In this document: in pieces, positions 32,300 through 43,640 of the stretch | Layout of the letters: every line of letters starts with the position of its first letter | Numbering within the stretch: the first letter of the stretch is position 1 | Source: Artemia franciscana | Taxonomy: Eukaryota; Arthropoda; Branchiopoda; Anostraca; Artemiidae | DNA: 64,000 bases | Assembly (NCBI RefSeq): GCF_032884065.1 | Contig: NC_088866.1 | Span: 53,700,068-53,764,067 of the forward strand | Direction: 5' to 3' | Program-made: the position numbers and the translations under genes | Notes under the pieces: model-generated | Told to the model about the DNA's origin: nothing | The model's database searches: none | Seen by the model: the letters and a program-made list of their open reading frames with translations, nothing else

Positions 32300-33983
32300 A
32301 TATAGTCTCTTGGCAGTTAGTACAAAGCATTTTCTTCAGCAAACGACTTTAGGCGATTGTTTCTATTTGATCATAGGTCTTTTTTCAAAAAAAAGCATTC
32401 TCCAAGTGAATTTGCAGGTCCTGAATCAGTTAGATCTATGTTTCCGCAATTTAAGATTATTTGGCATGTGATAATGCTGGAACTGAACATTTTCAAAATC
32501 TCTTTGGGCAAGACTTTTACCTGCGTCAAATCTTTAAAAATTTCTAGATTGGTAAAAAAAAAAAACAGAAAAAAATTTATATGGAGACTGGTGATAACGG
32601 AGACGATTGATACCATTTTTTTTCTTGTGTAAAAAAATGTTTTGAATTTAAGCCAAGTTTTTCTATGAGGCCATTGTTCACGTTTCTTGTTCTAGATAAT
32701 TAAAGATATTTAGACCTTGTTCCAGTTTTTCAATCTTGAACTGTCGTCCTTTCTGTGAAATTGCGCCAAGAAATCTTGATATGTATTTTGTCTTATGCGA
32801 CTCAATGGATGTGATGACCAGGTTTCATTCAAGTAATTCTGGGATTCTGCTGCGTATCTTGTGTAAATGGTTAGATTGCCTTGGTCGTCTAATTTTTATT
32901 TGTGTATAAATTTTGTTTAAATATCGTTTCATTTTTGTTTCGTTTATATACACAACTGAGAACTAGTTCTGTTTGGATGTTTAGATCTTGATGAAGATGA
33001 AAGACAGAAGCTCTTACGACAAAACAGTCGCAGCGTTATAAAAATGCTGCTAAAATAACTTGGATTATAAAATGATGAAGTTCCCTTGTCCTTGCAGCGG
33101 GAATCCTTCCAGCTCAGCCTTATTCGGTGCAGAAAGATTGTATTTGTAAAAAAAAAAATAAACTCAGGATTGAAAATTCTCCTGGATATCAAGATTGTTT
33201 TGAGTTCTAGTGTCTTGACTGGCTTTACATCTTTTCCTCTTAGACCCTATGTACATTTAGAATCGAAACCATTCAAGGATTTATAATCTGTCCTTCCATC
33301 AAAGCTTAAAAGACCTTTTTGCATGCTGACCAATGGTATGCGTTGCGCAGGTGCCAATCTCCTGATTCGATGCCTTTGGCCGGAAGGGTAATCCGTGATT
33401 GGGGACAAATCATCCGACGGTTCCCGTGTTTTTCCCCCAGATTTCTCCGGGTTCTCATTTAGAGCCGGATTTTTCCATCAGGTGCTATACAACCCACTGT
33501 ATGTGTAGATTAGCCTGTACAGAAGCTAGACTACAAGATTGGACAAAGGATGATTATTTTTTTAGTCATCTTTTGAAGCTGAATCATTGGCTTTCATATG
33601 AATATTGTTTGTATCTAAATATATGACCCTCAGTTTCCAAGAAGATTGTGTATTCTTACAAATAATAACTGTAATATATTTTTTTGTGAGTAGAATTGAA
33701 TACTTGTTTCCATTTTACTGCTTGTCTATGCCAATATTTCCATATGCTCTAAAAGTGGAAGTATACCAAAGGCAGCACTTTTTGGATGTCAAGTTCATAA
33801 ACATTTGTTTTGAAAAATTGTGAATATTTGGAAGAATCAATATGCAACAATATAAAAAAAGCGCCAAAATGGTGCTAATTTGCCTAATCGGGCAACACCG
33901 CTCTATGATAGCATGTAAGATTTGTCAAAATTGAGCCTTAATTAATAAGTTGATTTTAATTTTATAATTATTGCTTATTCCAG
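32300..33983 (+). other. TRIM23 intron, nothing gene-like
   Basis: AT-rich. CCTGATTCGATGCC near 33361 resembles a Pol III B box, without a clear tRNA fold. No homology recognised. Confidence 0.5.
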
Positions 33984-34109
33984 GCTGTGATATTTGTCGT
34001 GGATTCTGTTGATCGCGACCGTTTTGCTGAGGCTACCGCTGAATTAACCAAAATTGCCAACGAGAAAGAGCTTAGGAATTCTGCTCTTCTAATCCTTGCG
34101 AATAAACAG
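33984..34109 (+). CDS. TRIM23: TRIM23 exon: ARF domain, strand 5 to G4
   Basis: The exon has 42 codons, phase 0 at both ends, acceptor TATTCCAG and donor CAG|GTGGGA. It encodes [20 protein letters not shown], then KEL and ALLILANKQ. The last three residues plus the first Asp of the final exon make the guanine-specificity motif NKQD (G4). Human TRIM23 reads AVVFVVDSSHRDR and LLLIFANKQD at these places. The 3' half of this exon is copied twice in the following intron. Confidence 0.96.
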
Positions 34110-34149
34110 GTGGGATTTTTTTCACCTATCAAATATAGTTTAATTCGCT

Positions 34150-34209
34150 GAATCGCCAACGAGAAAGAACTTCAAAAATTATGCTCTTCTAATCCTTGCC
34201 AATAAACAT

Positions 34210-34283
<74 letters not shown>

Positions 34284-34405
34284 TATTAGCCAATTTTTAT
34301 AGTAGCCAATTCACATATCGTATTAACTTCTAATTCGTCAAAATCCCCTTAGAGAAAGAACTGCAGGGGTTCTACTCTTGTGATCATTGTGAATAAACAT
34401 TCGGG
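34150..34405 (+). repeat. Two degenerate copies of the preceding TRIM23 exon end, with a T71 run
   Basis: The exon end (ATTGCCAACGAGAAAGAG to AATAAACAGG) recurs at 34152-34210 as ATCGCCAACGAGAAAGAAC to AATAAACATGG. A more decayed copy lies at 34343-34405 (GAGAAAGAACTG to GAATAAACAT). A run of 71 T at 34212-34282 separates the two copies. Neither is open in the TRIM23 frame with a usable donor. Confidence 0.85.
34212..34282. repeat. Poly(T), 71 bases
   Basis: Uninterrupted T homopolymer. Its exact length may be unreliable for sequencing reasons. Confidence 0.95.
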
Positions 34406-34409
34406 CCTT

Positions 34410-36200
34410 TTTTTAAATTACGCTATTTTTTATTGTATATTTGCAGTTGTGTGAAATTAGCTGTGTGAAAATAGCAGTTTTGTCTTCAATTATTATGAGT
34501 GATTAATACAGACGCTAAAGAGTGCTGTTTCAGGCGATTTCTGATTGATACAGAATTTAAATTTAAACTATAGAACTGAAATTAGGACAGGGAGGCTTTA
34601 AAAAAACATAAAACCGTTTTTGTACAAACACTAATAAATATCCGAAAATATCAGCTTCAAATCTCGAAGTTTTTATCAACGGTAAAATAGAACAATAGGA
34701 AATTGAATTTGATTAATAAAATAGACAGATACTAGAAAATACCATAAAAAGACGAGGAAAACGCACTAACACTAAACAAAGAAAAAATAAAAACGAACTC
34801 ACATATGCTAAATATTAGTTGCTGTATTTTTTTTTAATTTCAATTCAGCAGAAAGCCTCTTTAAGAAGGAAAAGAAGGGGTGCCATTATTAAGGTACCTC
34901 TATAGGAAAGCAATTTAGGTTATAATTAGCTTAGCCTGAGTGAGAGAAACTACCATGTAGGTATATTTTAATTAAATATTTAATATATGGAGTTGGTTAG
35001 GTATTTCACATAATGGGTTCTTGGCCGCCTGCATAAATTTGATTAATAAAATAGACAGATACTAGAAATAACAAATCCAAATATGGCAATCACAGGCAGG
35101 GGTATTGCTGTATTGCATTTTGTATATCTGTGGTTATCTTCTGACACGAAGTCCTAATTGTCTTAATGATAGTTTTTATGAACAGTTTTGCCGTTTTTAT
35201 CGAAGTATACGGGAAATTCCTAAGTATGGAAATTGGCAATGTTGCCGAGAAAAAAGCACTTGTGCTATCTGACGCTTTGTGACTTTGATTGATTTATAAA
35301 GGCTGTGTACTTGTCTTCTCGGGGCCTTTAAAATGCGGGAAAAGCGTAAAGGAAGCAGAATCCTTTTCCCAGTAGGCCTATCAAATTATAGTAAACTATT
35401 CTACTTAATCTGCCGATATTTTGCCACTGGATTTTGACTTAAAAGAATTCTTGAAAATAAGCAATGTTGATAATCTATCACTAAAAGAGAAATGCCAAAT
35501 TTAATGTGAATTTTAGGCTAATAATATCAATTATCCACTTTTATTTTGTTTTTTATATTTTTAATGAATTTGGGACGCACTACACTGTAAGTGGCGCTAG
35601 CAATTTTTAATCCCTATTTTCGCATTTATAATCCCCGAAAAAACAATTCGTACAAGTTTATATTCTTTAAAAGATGAATATCCTTCAGAACAATTGCTGA
35701 TGCATAGGATGTTGACAGTTGTTGGCTTTTCACTGACTTTTCCCTGACGTTCTCTCATTTTCTTTGGTGTTTGTATTTTCATTTAGTTCTAAGTACAAAT
35801 AGATAGACAAGGTCCAGGAAATTATTTAAACGTTTTCTGTATATCTGTTCTACCTCTGTTACTACAAGATTTCCTAACCGCAAGCTTTTTCTCATATTTA
35901 TTTTGTTTTTTTTACTATAAGCATCCTAGTGAGACACTACACTGAAACTTAATTTTTCTCCTTAATAAAATGGTGGAACATCTTAAAGGATAATTATGAA
36001 AGTTCAAATGTCTTTATGAAAAAAAAATTTCTGTTAGCTAGTAGGCCTACTGGTGATATAATTTTGCTTTCTTTACCCTCTCCTTTGTTTTAAAAACATT
36101 AAAAGACAGCCGTGCTTCAATTGAGAGCAGGGTAAAAATCGCTAAGGAATAGAGCGTATTGATGATTATCTTAAAACATTGAAAACAGTCTTAAGCAGAT
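34410..36200 (+). other. TRIM23 intron, nothing gene-like
   Basis: AT-rich. AAATTTGATTAATAAAATAGACAGATACTAGAAA occurs, with small changes, at about 34706-34739 and 35035-35068: a short direct repeat. No other feature supported. Confidence 0.6.
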
Positions 36201-36800
36201 TGCTGACAGATGTAAATACCCGGCTCCAATCTGTCAAGTGATAGATCAATTGAGAGTGAAGTAAACGTAAGAATCACTAGGGCAACTTCCGTCCTAGAGA
36301 GATTTAATTACATTTGGTGCAACCCTCTTGTCAGCCTATAAAGATACGGATATATAATGCATCGCTCGGCTGCTCAGTCCTACAATATAGCATAGAAACT
36401 TGGCCAGCAACCACCATGACTTTGAGGAAGTTAGATGTAATCCAAAGCGAAGGACTCTGAAAGATGAAGGATTTCGCCTGTACGACTTTATCAGCAACGC
36501 CATCCACGTGTCCCGTACGATGCAGATTCTATCCTCCCTGTAAGTTGCGCAACGTTCATTGAGATGGTACAGCCACCTCCTCCAAATATCAGAAGAAACT
36601 CCTTGTGCTCGCTAGATGGAAACGACCAGGCGGTCGTCCAAGAGTAAGATGGTCCGATAGTCTAGATCATTTCTTAAGCAAGGCAAAAATAAGACCTGAA
36701 GAAGCACTTGCTGTGGCTCAAGGCCGGGTTTAAGGGAGAAGGGTACGGGTTTAAGTATATGCTCTTTTGATCCTGGCGCAAAGTCAGTAGGAGAATTAAA
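36200..36800 (+). mobile_element. RTE-like LINE 3' fragment in sense orientation
   Basis: Plus-strand frames read LSSDRSIESEVNVRITRATS, LERFNYIWCNPLVSL, then (shifted) ARWKRPGGRPRVRWSDSLDHFL and SKAKIRPEEALAVAQGR. These are successive boxes of the RTE-type RT C-terminus. They match the family seen at 11390-12110 and 13210. Frames change several times and stops are present. The 3' end is GGCGCAAAGTCAGTAGGAGAATTAAATCAAGTAAG. It is the only one of the window's RTE-like fragments on the plus strand. Confidence 0.7.
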
Positions 36801-37952
36801 TCAAGTAAGTCAAGATTGATTAGCGAAAAATGAGGCATACTATTAAGTTAATTTGTTAGCTGACTATACATAGGTGTTTGAATGTCAAACGCGTAGGAAG
36901 GAATCAGTCTTGTGAGTAGTGAATGTGAAATAATCCAAGGTAAGAGCCAATCAAATGAGAAACATAATTGCTATGCGGTAGGTATACTTTTGAAACAGAT
37001 TAAATAAAATAAATTTTTCATAGATTATTCATTTGTAATATTTATGTAATTTTTTATTTGTTATTTTTTTTTGTCGTGTTGGGGTCACGCAAGGTAATGT
37101 ATTGTTTATGTTTTTTTACGGTTGTTGGTTTCGGTATATGGTCTCTTTCTCCATATTATCTTTTTTCTTTTTTTTTCCTTGAATTTAGCACAGCCTCGCA
37201 AGCTTCGCTTATGTTGTGCTATTGATTAAGAAATGTTTATTTCTAATAAAATTGTTCTACTACTACTATGCGATGTTTCTCTGTGAATGCACCGAAACAT
37301 TCGTCAAAAAGGTGCAATCTCTCAACTTCAATTAGCATAAGCGTTCTTTTTCTTAATTTCTCGATTTTATTTCTCTTGTTCTCTACCTTTCTGAAAAATA
37401 ACAGGTCTGTGGCCTGTAGGAAGAAATAAAGGATAATCAAGTGAATATTTTGCCTTTGTATAACAAGGCGTCCTCGGCTTTCCGTAGGAAGGATCTAAAC
37501 GTAAGCAACTATTGTAACACTATCTTATTGTTTTATAATTATGTTATATTCTATTGTTATTGTATTTTTACACTATGTTCATAAATTTAATTAAATTTCA
37601 TAACTTTGTATTATATTTGATGTATTTGATATTATTTCTATTATATTATATTTTACCTCCTTTGTTTTTTCATGAGTTTTGCTTTTTTTATTGTTTTTTA
37701 TTTTAGGTTCCTTACTTTTCGAAGTTGTTATGGTTTATATTCTTTCTTTCGTAACACTAATGACTCTTAATTTTACAAAGGCAAGCATTCGTTCGGTTAT
37801 TTTTTGTTCTTTCCCTACTGGTCTACCTGTTATTTTTCAAGATTATCTTCTTTGTTTTTTCATTTAGGCTCATCCTGCTTTAGGTCTTTCATTCTAAGTA
37901 TTTAATAATTTTTAACCACACTAATAATTGAAGTTAGTCTTTTCTTTGCCAG
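36800..37952 (+). other. Last TRIM23 intron, nothing gene-like
   Basis: AT-rich, with T runs at 37060-37180. It ends in the acceptor TTTCTTTGCCAG. Confidence 0.6.
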
Positions 37953-38129
37953 GACTTGCCATCTGCAGCTTCAGTTGAAGAAATTACTCAAGCTTTCAGT
38001 TTATCATCTCTTTTATGTGGACAGTTTTGGCACATACAACCATGCAACGTGCCCTCTGGAACTGGACTCTCTGAAGCATTGCAGTGGCTAACGAGGCAGT
38101 TAGTGACTACTGAACTTGCTCTTTCGTGA
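37953..38129 (+). CDS. TRIM23: TRIM23 last coding exon: ARF domain C-terminus and stop
   Basis: The exon has 58 codons plus TGA at 38127-38129. The first Asp completes NKQD. Then come SVEEITQAFSLSSLLCGQFW (human: SVEEITELLSLHKLCCGRSW), CNVPSGTGLSEALQWLTRQL with the G5-like CNVPSG (human CDARSG), and a short tail LVTTELALS. ARF G5 normally reads CATSG-like; the change is shared in kind with human TRIM23. The length matches the family end. The seven exons in the window give about 490 residues against 574 in human; the missing part is the RING end. Confidence 0.96.
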   Translation, partial: DLPSAASVEEITQAFSLSSLLCGQFWHIQPCNVPSGTGLSEALQWLTRQLVTTELALS

Positions 38130-38207
38130 TTTAGTCTGTGTGAAATTTGTTCTAAAATCTGACGAATATAAAACCTGACAAACAAGAACCTGAATGGGTT
38201 TAAGTTA

Positions 38208-38213
38208 AATAAA
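38208..38213 (+). terminator. Candidate polyadenylation signal for TRIM23
   Basis: AATAAA lies 79 bases after the stop codon. It is the first canonical signal downstream, followed by a T-rich stretch. Inferred from position only. Confidence 0.5.
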
Positions 38214-38229
38214 TCGTTTCTTCATGACA

Positions 38230-40000
38230 AAGTTTGCATTGCCAAAAGCTTTTCTTCATTCAGTAGTCTCAATGGATCGAAAATTTCACTTCTAGCTCCT
38301 TAATTGGACTGGACAGCTGGACTGGCTTTTTTATAATTTAGGCTGCAAATTTGTTATGGTCCGTTCAGACGCATAAGGAAACCTATGAGAAAAACCGATC
38401 GATGCGAAAGGAGAAATGTTCAAACGATAGGTGTAAGATTTTTCCGAAAGGCACAGATAACATTTACTTGTGTGTGTGTTTTTGTGGCCAAAAGTTTGAA
38501 GGAGAATTTAAAAACATGTCCTCAGATTCTGCAGCATCTCTTACTTTTTGTGTTTTTTTGCAGTAGCTAGTTCATCTACCAAAGCATAAAGGGGTTAACA
38601 ATTGCCATGCTTTCCACTTTTAAAAAGGCTTGCTCATTTTTGCTCGACTATATGAAAAACCGATCGGCACCATAGGGACTAGAACAACTGTAACCCAAAA
38701 ATCGATCGGTATTATGGGGAAAATATATCGATTTTCCCATTGTACCGATAGGTTTTAACAAGGTTTTTTCTTGATTTTCCCAGTAACTTGAACTTTTCGC
38801 TTTTTTTGTTGTATCTTGCTGTTCTTCTGCAATATCTTATTGCTATATAAAATTAATACTTGTATCAATATTGATGCTTGTAAAAAGCTCCTATAGGTCA
38901 TTCTTTAGGTTTGCTAGGAAGACGTGGCACTTGTGGCGGGAGGATTTTCTTTTTCCATATTTCTAACAAACCTGAAGAACGACCTAGCAGAGTGTAGGTG
39001 TATTTGTGCATAGTTAGTGAAAATTAGTTTGTTTTTATTTATTGATGCATGAACAAGCCCTTAAAGCTTTGTATCCTTCTCCCTCCGCTCTCTACAGTTT
39101 AATAGGTCGTTAATTTAATAAGTGCCTAACCAAACGGGCCGTAAGTAATATCCCACTTCACCTACAGGTGAACACACCTTTACGTCCTTCTGCATAGGTC
39201 TATAATCAAGCCGTTCCCATTTTTTCAATTAAATTTCCTACTTGCAAATGACTGTTGAATCGCCACGTCTGGAGCTATTTGTTTCATTAAACGTTTACAG
39301 TTAGGAAGAGCAAAAAAAGACAATTTTCATAAAACAACTACATAAAAAAAATTATTAAAGAAAAATCGATCCAATTGTAGCTACTTGGCAGGTCAAGAAA
39401 AAAGCTTGTAAAAATAAATGATATTAATATCGAATTTTTACGCTTTGCCAAAATTTCGTGTGAAGTTATATTCATTAATTCTGAAATTTGTGTAGTTTCT
39501 ATGAAGACATAAATTATTCGCCCATCGTCTGATTTTTAAAATCTGCAATTTAAAAAAAAAATCCACTCTTTTGGAGTTGTATAAAAATGTTTTTTTTTTC
39601 TTTGCAAGTAAAAAATGCATCTAAAAATATGCATAAAACTTTAAATTTAACTTTTTAACTTTTAACTTTCTATGCAATGGAGTTTCTCTATGTCAGCCTT
39701 AAGTTTTGAGCATCATTTTTTTTTTTTTTTCTGTAAATTGGGTCCTTTACACATTTCAGCGAAGTAAATTTAAGAAAATTTTGGTAAAGCAGTTTTTTGT
39801 GCTAAGCCCAAAGACATGTCGTGGTTTTTTGTATATTTTTGAAGTTTTATCTTTCAGCTTTTGGGACTTTAGATAAAATTTCCATAAATCATTTATTTTT
39901 TAATGTAGGTGGTATAAGAATAATGATTCTATTTTAAAGGCATTGCAGATTATTAGAATGACTTATTCTAATAATCTGACTTATTCTAAGTTGTTGAATT
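38230..40000. repeat. Intergenic DNA with two hairpins
   Basis: 38696-38760 is an imperfect inverted repeat around AAAATATATCGATTTT (AATCGATCGGTATTATGGGG against CCCATTGTACCGATAGGTTT). 39946-39978 is a perfect 14-bp stem with 5-base loop (CAGATTATTAGAAT / ATTCTAATAATCTG). The rest is AT-rich and empty of recognisable genes. Confidence 0.75.
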
Positions 40001-40079
40001 AACGAATTTAAGTTACGCTCAGCTGCTTTAAGGTTGATTTTGGTGAATTTTTGTTTGTTACTGCTGATGAATTTTAACT

Positions 40080-41560
40080 TATTTTGTTAATAATTTTCAA
40101 TTTTAATTTTGCTCCTCGGGGGATTAAATACTGCTACCGGTAAATTTCAGCTTATCTTTGTCTTCAATTTTCAATTTAGATTTAAATTTTGCTCTTCGGT
40201 AGATTAAAAGTTTTTTTTAACGCTCAGCACTTGCACTTTTCTCGGGGTTTCTTTTCCATTAAACTCTAACTAGTATCCTTCCACCATTCCTCCAAATTTC
40301 AAAAAGGCCAGTATTAAAAGTGAAAATTGTAAGTAATCACAGAGAACAATGACGTAGTGATTATTTGAAATTATGATACATCATTTATCATTTGAAATTT
40401 CTTCATGTGCGTATGTCATTTTTCTTCTTGTTTATGGCAGTAATTCGAGTATTTGTTCACGTAGATTTAGAGATTTATATACAGTCTGTACTTTGTTTGT
40501 GTCTTTTCTTATTCGAAGTAACTGTATTTTAGTAGACGCTACTAAACTAATATATTTATTAATTTTAGGAATCGCTGCGATAGTTTTAGGTGACAGTTTG
40601 GTTTCTTATGTTGTCCCAATCTGCAATCGATGGGTCGCATTAACAAGTTATGTTCATTACTAATCATGTTTTTGTTGTTTATTTTTTAATGTCTTGTTAC
40701 TTAATGGACTTAATTTCAAATTTCCGTTTACACTTCCCTAATATAAGACTAATAACCAAAAAAGCTCAAAATATTTAGGATCTATAATTACAAATATATT
40801 GTGTGAGCGAATTTGACTGATTGTACCCTAAATTTACTCTGTATGTAATACATAAGCATAAAGAAAAACTCTATAATTGTTTCTACCCGATAATTGGCAC
40901 AGTACATACAATGCTAGTGTTCTATTTTTTTTAAGGCAATTCTCGTCAACAGTAAGTGGAATAAGGAAAGATTTTACTTTATCCAGATTCTCAATTTAGA
41001 TTCTGTGGCTTAGCTCATTTTTTCTGCGTCCTAGGACGATGTTAGTCTCTAACCTTACCCAGTTGGACGGTCCAAAAAGAAAACGCAAAAAATATGTTTT
41101 ACATTGTGTGAGCTAAGATGGTAAACTACACCAGGGAGTTGCCAGCTCTCCACTCAGTCTTACCTGAGCTTTGTTCCTGTTTATGAAAAAATTGTTTTTA
41201 AATTGTTTAAATTTAATCTTAGTACACGATTCCAGGGAGTTATAACGCCTCGCTCGGTTACTGCTGACCGTTAAAGCTATTTAGCAACAATAAATATGGT
41301 TTTCAACTGTATAAGTCTAAAAAAGTTGAATTTAATTTTTTTTTTTTCAGTGGATTAAAGGCTGATGCTGGTAAATTTCATCTTATCCTTGTTGTCAGCT
41401 TTAAGCTATTTAACAATAAATATGGTTTTCAACTGAAGTAATTAGAGTCTAAAAGAGTTAGAATTTAAATTTTTCTTCTCAGCGGATTAAAGGCTGATGC
41501 TGTTAAATTTCATCTTATCCTTGTTTTCAATTTTTAGCTATTTAACACTTCTTCACTACT
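40080..41560. repeat. Diverged direct repeats, unit about 125 bp
   Basis: GGATTAAAGGCTGATGCTG-TAAATTTCATCTTATCCTTG occurs at about 41353 and 41479. Each is preceded by AGCTATTTA-CAA-AAATATGGTTTTCAACTG. Older relatives (GGATTAAATACTGCTACCGG, then CAGCTTATCTTTG) lie at 40120-40205. The intervening sequence has no recognised gene. Confidence 0.7.
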
Positions 41561-43390
41561 ATCATGTAAACAAATCTGTAAAGAAAATTAATAGACAATA
41601 ATAAACCATCACTTACTTACCAGACCTACGCATGATTTTCATGTTTTGGGTCTACTTTTTTTTACTATTTAATTTAAAGAATGATAAAATATAAATGATT
41701 TACCAGTTAATATGCTACGAACTTGGAGGTGACGAGAAAGATGCCCTGCATTGATGTAAATAATCTTTTTTAGCATTTTTTTTTGTCTTTATCTACTGAA
41801 TAACAGAAACATCTATTGGTCCTTTATAAATGCCTTGTAGTTTAAGGCAATTTGAAACAAGTTTTGTTGACCCCTTCTTAGCTGTTTCATACTAATGCAT
41901 TCAGACTTCAAATGTTTTGTGTTTTTTGGGTCTAACTGGTCCTATGTACATGCACTGTAAGTTTCAAGCCTATTAGAGACGGAACAAACTTGGGTCCTGA
42001 TCTTATGACTTCAAGCTGATTGGAAACAGTAAATAGTCCTCATCGTTCTTCATACAGAAAACAAGTACAAGATACAGTGGCTACAATCTTTTTCTTCTTT
42101 TTATTAAGACAATTGACTTCAATTTCAGTTGAGTCTTTGTTGTCATCGCTCTTTACAGGGACGTACGTGTTTAAGTTACCTTGGAGCCTGAAACTCTTGG
42201 GACCAGAAATCTTGAGATTTTCCAAATTTCTGAGCATTCTTATTTAGCTTATTAAATAAAATCGGTTTGTTAGGCAATCCCCAGAAAGTGTTCCTGTCTA
42301 TGTGGCTAGAACTCAACCTAACTGTTCTCTTTATTAATCAGACCAGCAGGCTAGAATGGCCTGCTCAGAGAACCTAGAGGTTAGCCAAGAAAGTATGGTT
42401 CACTTATGTGTGCTACAAACAAGACACAGTGGGTTTGAGCCAAAAGATTAAAAACTTTATTGGGATGAGGACATATGAGAGGGGCGAATTATTGATAAAT
42501 AGAAATAGAGCTTTAATTGCAAATATAAAATAAACTCGAGAACTGAATGACGACCATAATTTAATAGGCAGTCTGTTGCTCTCGCTTGATTTTTGTTGGC
42601 CGTCCTGTATTTAATTACTGCTTTGGTTAGTTTCAAGTAAGATTCTAATAAGCTTTAAAAGAATCACAAATATTTCGCCAACCATTCAGAACTATCAATA
42701 AAACACTTAGGTTACACTTGTGCATCGTCTCTTCTAGGCTCAACATCATAATAGCAAAACAATTGGTCTTGTCGATTCGTCATTCAACACAGTTCTGACA
42801 AAATGGCTGATACCCTGACAACTGCGTCCCAACCCTCTTTCCTGTGTGGTCTGATACAGCCCTAAACGTTGTTACCTCTATTTCTTTGCCTAATTTTTAA
42901 TTATGCCATCAACTATGGCTTCGTAATGTGAAAAAAACTATTTCGAAGAAAAAATGAGTAGCCTTGTATATAACTTAGGCTTTTCCGCACAAATTTATGC
43001 TCTTTGTTGCTCGATTAGTCAATATAATCAAAATACTAAAAAAAATGAATAAATAGCTCATTGGGGTGTTTTTTTATTGATGGAGTTACAAGTTCGGGAC
43101 AATGGGATGTCTCAGATCCGCCTAGTCTCTTGAACCCTTTCAAGGTCTTAATTTAATTATGTTTAAAAATAAGTTTGAATATAGTTTTCACAAAAAAATT
43201 AAGTTTGATATCAAAATCTTTGATATTAAGACGATCAAGAATGAAGTCGAAACAAACAATGAAATAAACATAATTCAAACTTGAGACAAAAAAAGCTATT
43301 GTGAATGAAAAAACAAAATTTAAAAGAGAAATAAATTTGAATGAATAACAACAGCAAGTATAAAAGTAAGGTATGCTACTGTGGATGCTA
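41560..43390. other. Intergenic, nothing supported
   Basis: AT-rich, with short stop-limited frames. No RNA gene or mobile-element protein recognised. Confidence 0.6.
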
Positions 43391-43640
43391 CAAATAACTC
43401 ACTGAAGCACTAAGCCACCTGAGGCCGCAGCCGTGCAAGCTCCTCATCCATCTCAATTTATTTAAAGCTTCCGTTTTGACGCCCTTCAAAGGAGCTATAA
43501 TTTCCTTTAAATACTGTCTTACAATAACACAGCTACGCACACTTCTCCTCCATCCCAACCATTTTCAAATCTCCCTCTTTATACCCACCTAAGAAGTTTC
43601 AGTTCACCTTAAGCCCATCCTTACGACCTCTTCCTGTCCC
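43390..43640 (+). repeat. Dispersed repeat copy (family with 28650 and 58650)
   Basis: Markers ACTCACTGAAGCACTAAGCC, CACCTGAGGCCGCAG, TTTCCTTTAAATACTG and CAGCTACGCACAC-TCTCCTCC are in the family order. The opening box is shared with 58655 (ACTCACTGTAGCACCAAGCC). Confidence 0.65.

Noticed and set aside
33340-33395. tRNA-like segment with TGATTCGATGCC
   Set aside because: No cloverleaf can be drawn; at most a SINE relic.
40373-40663. 96-codon frame on the plus strand with hydrophobic segments
   Set aside because: AT-driven composition, no homology seen, isolated in intergenic DNA.
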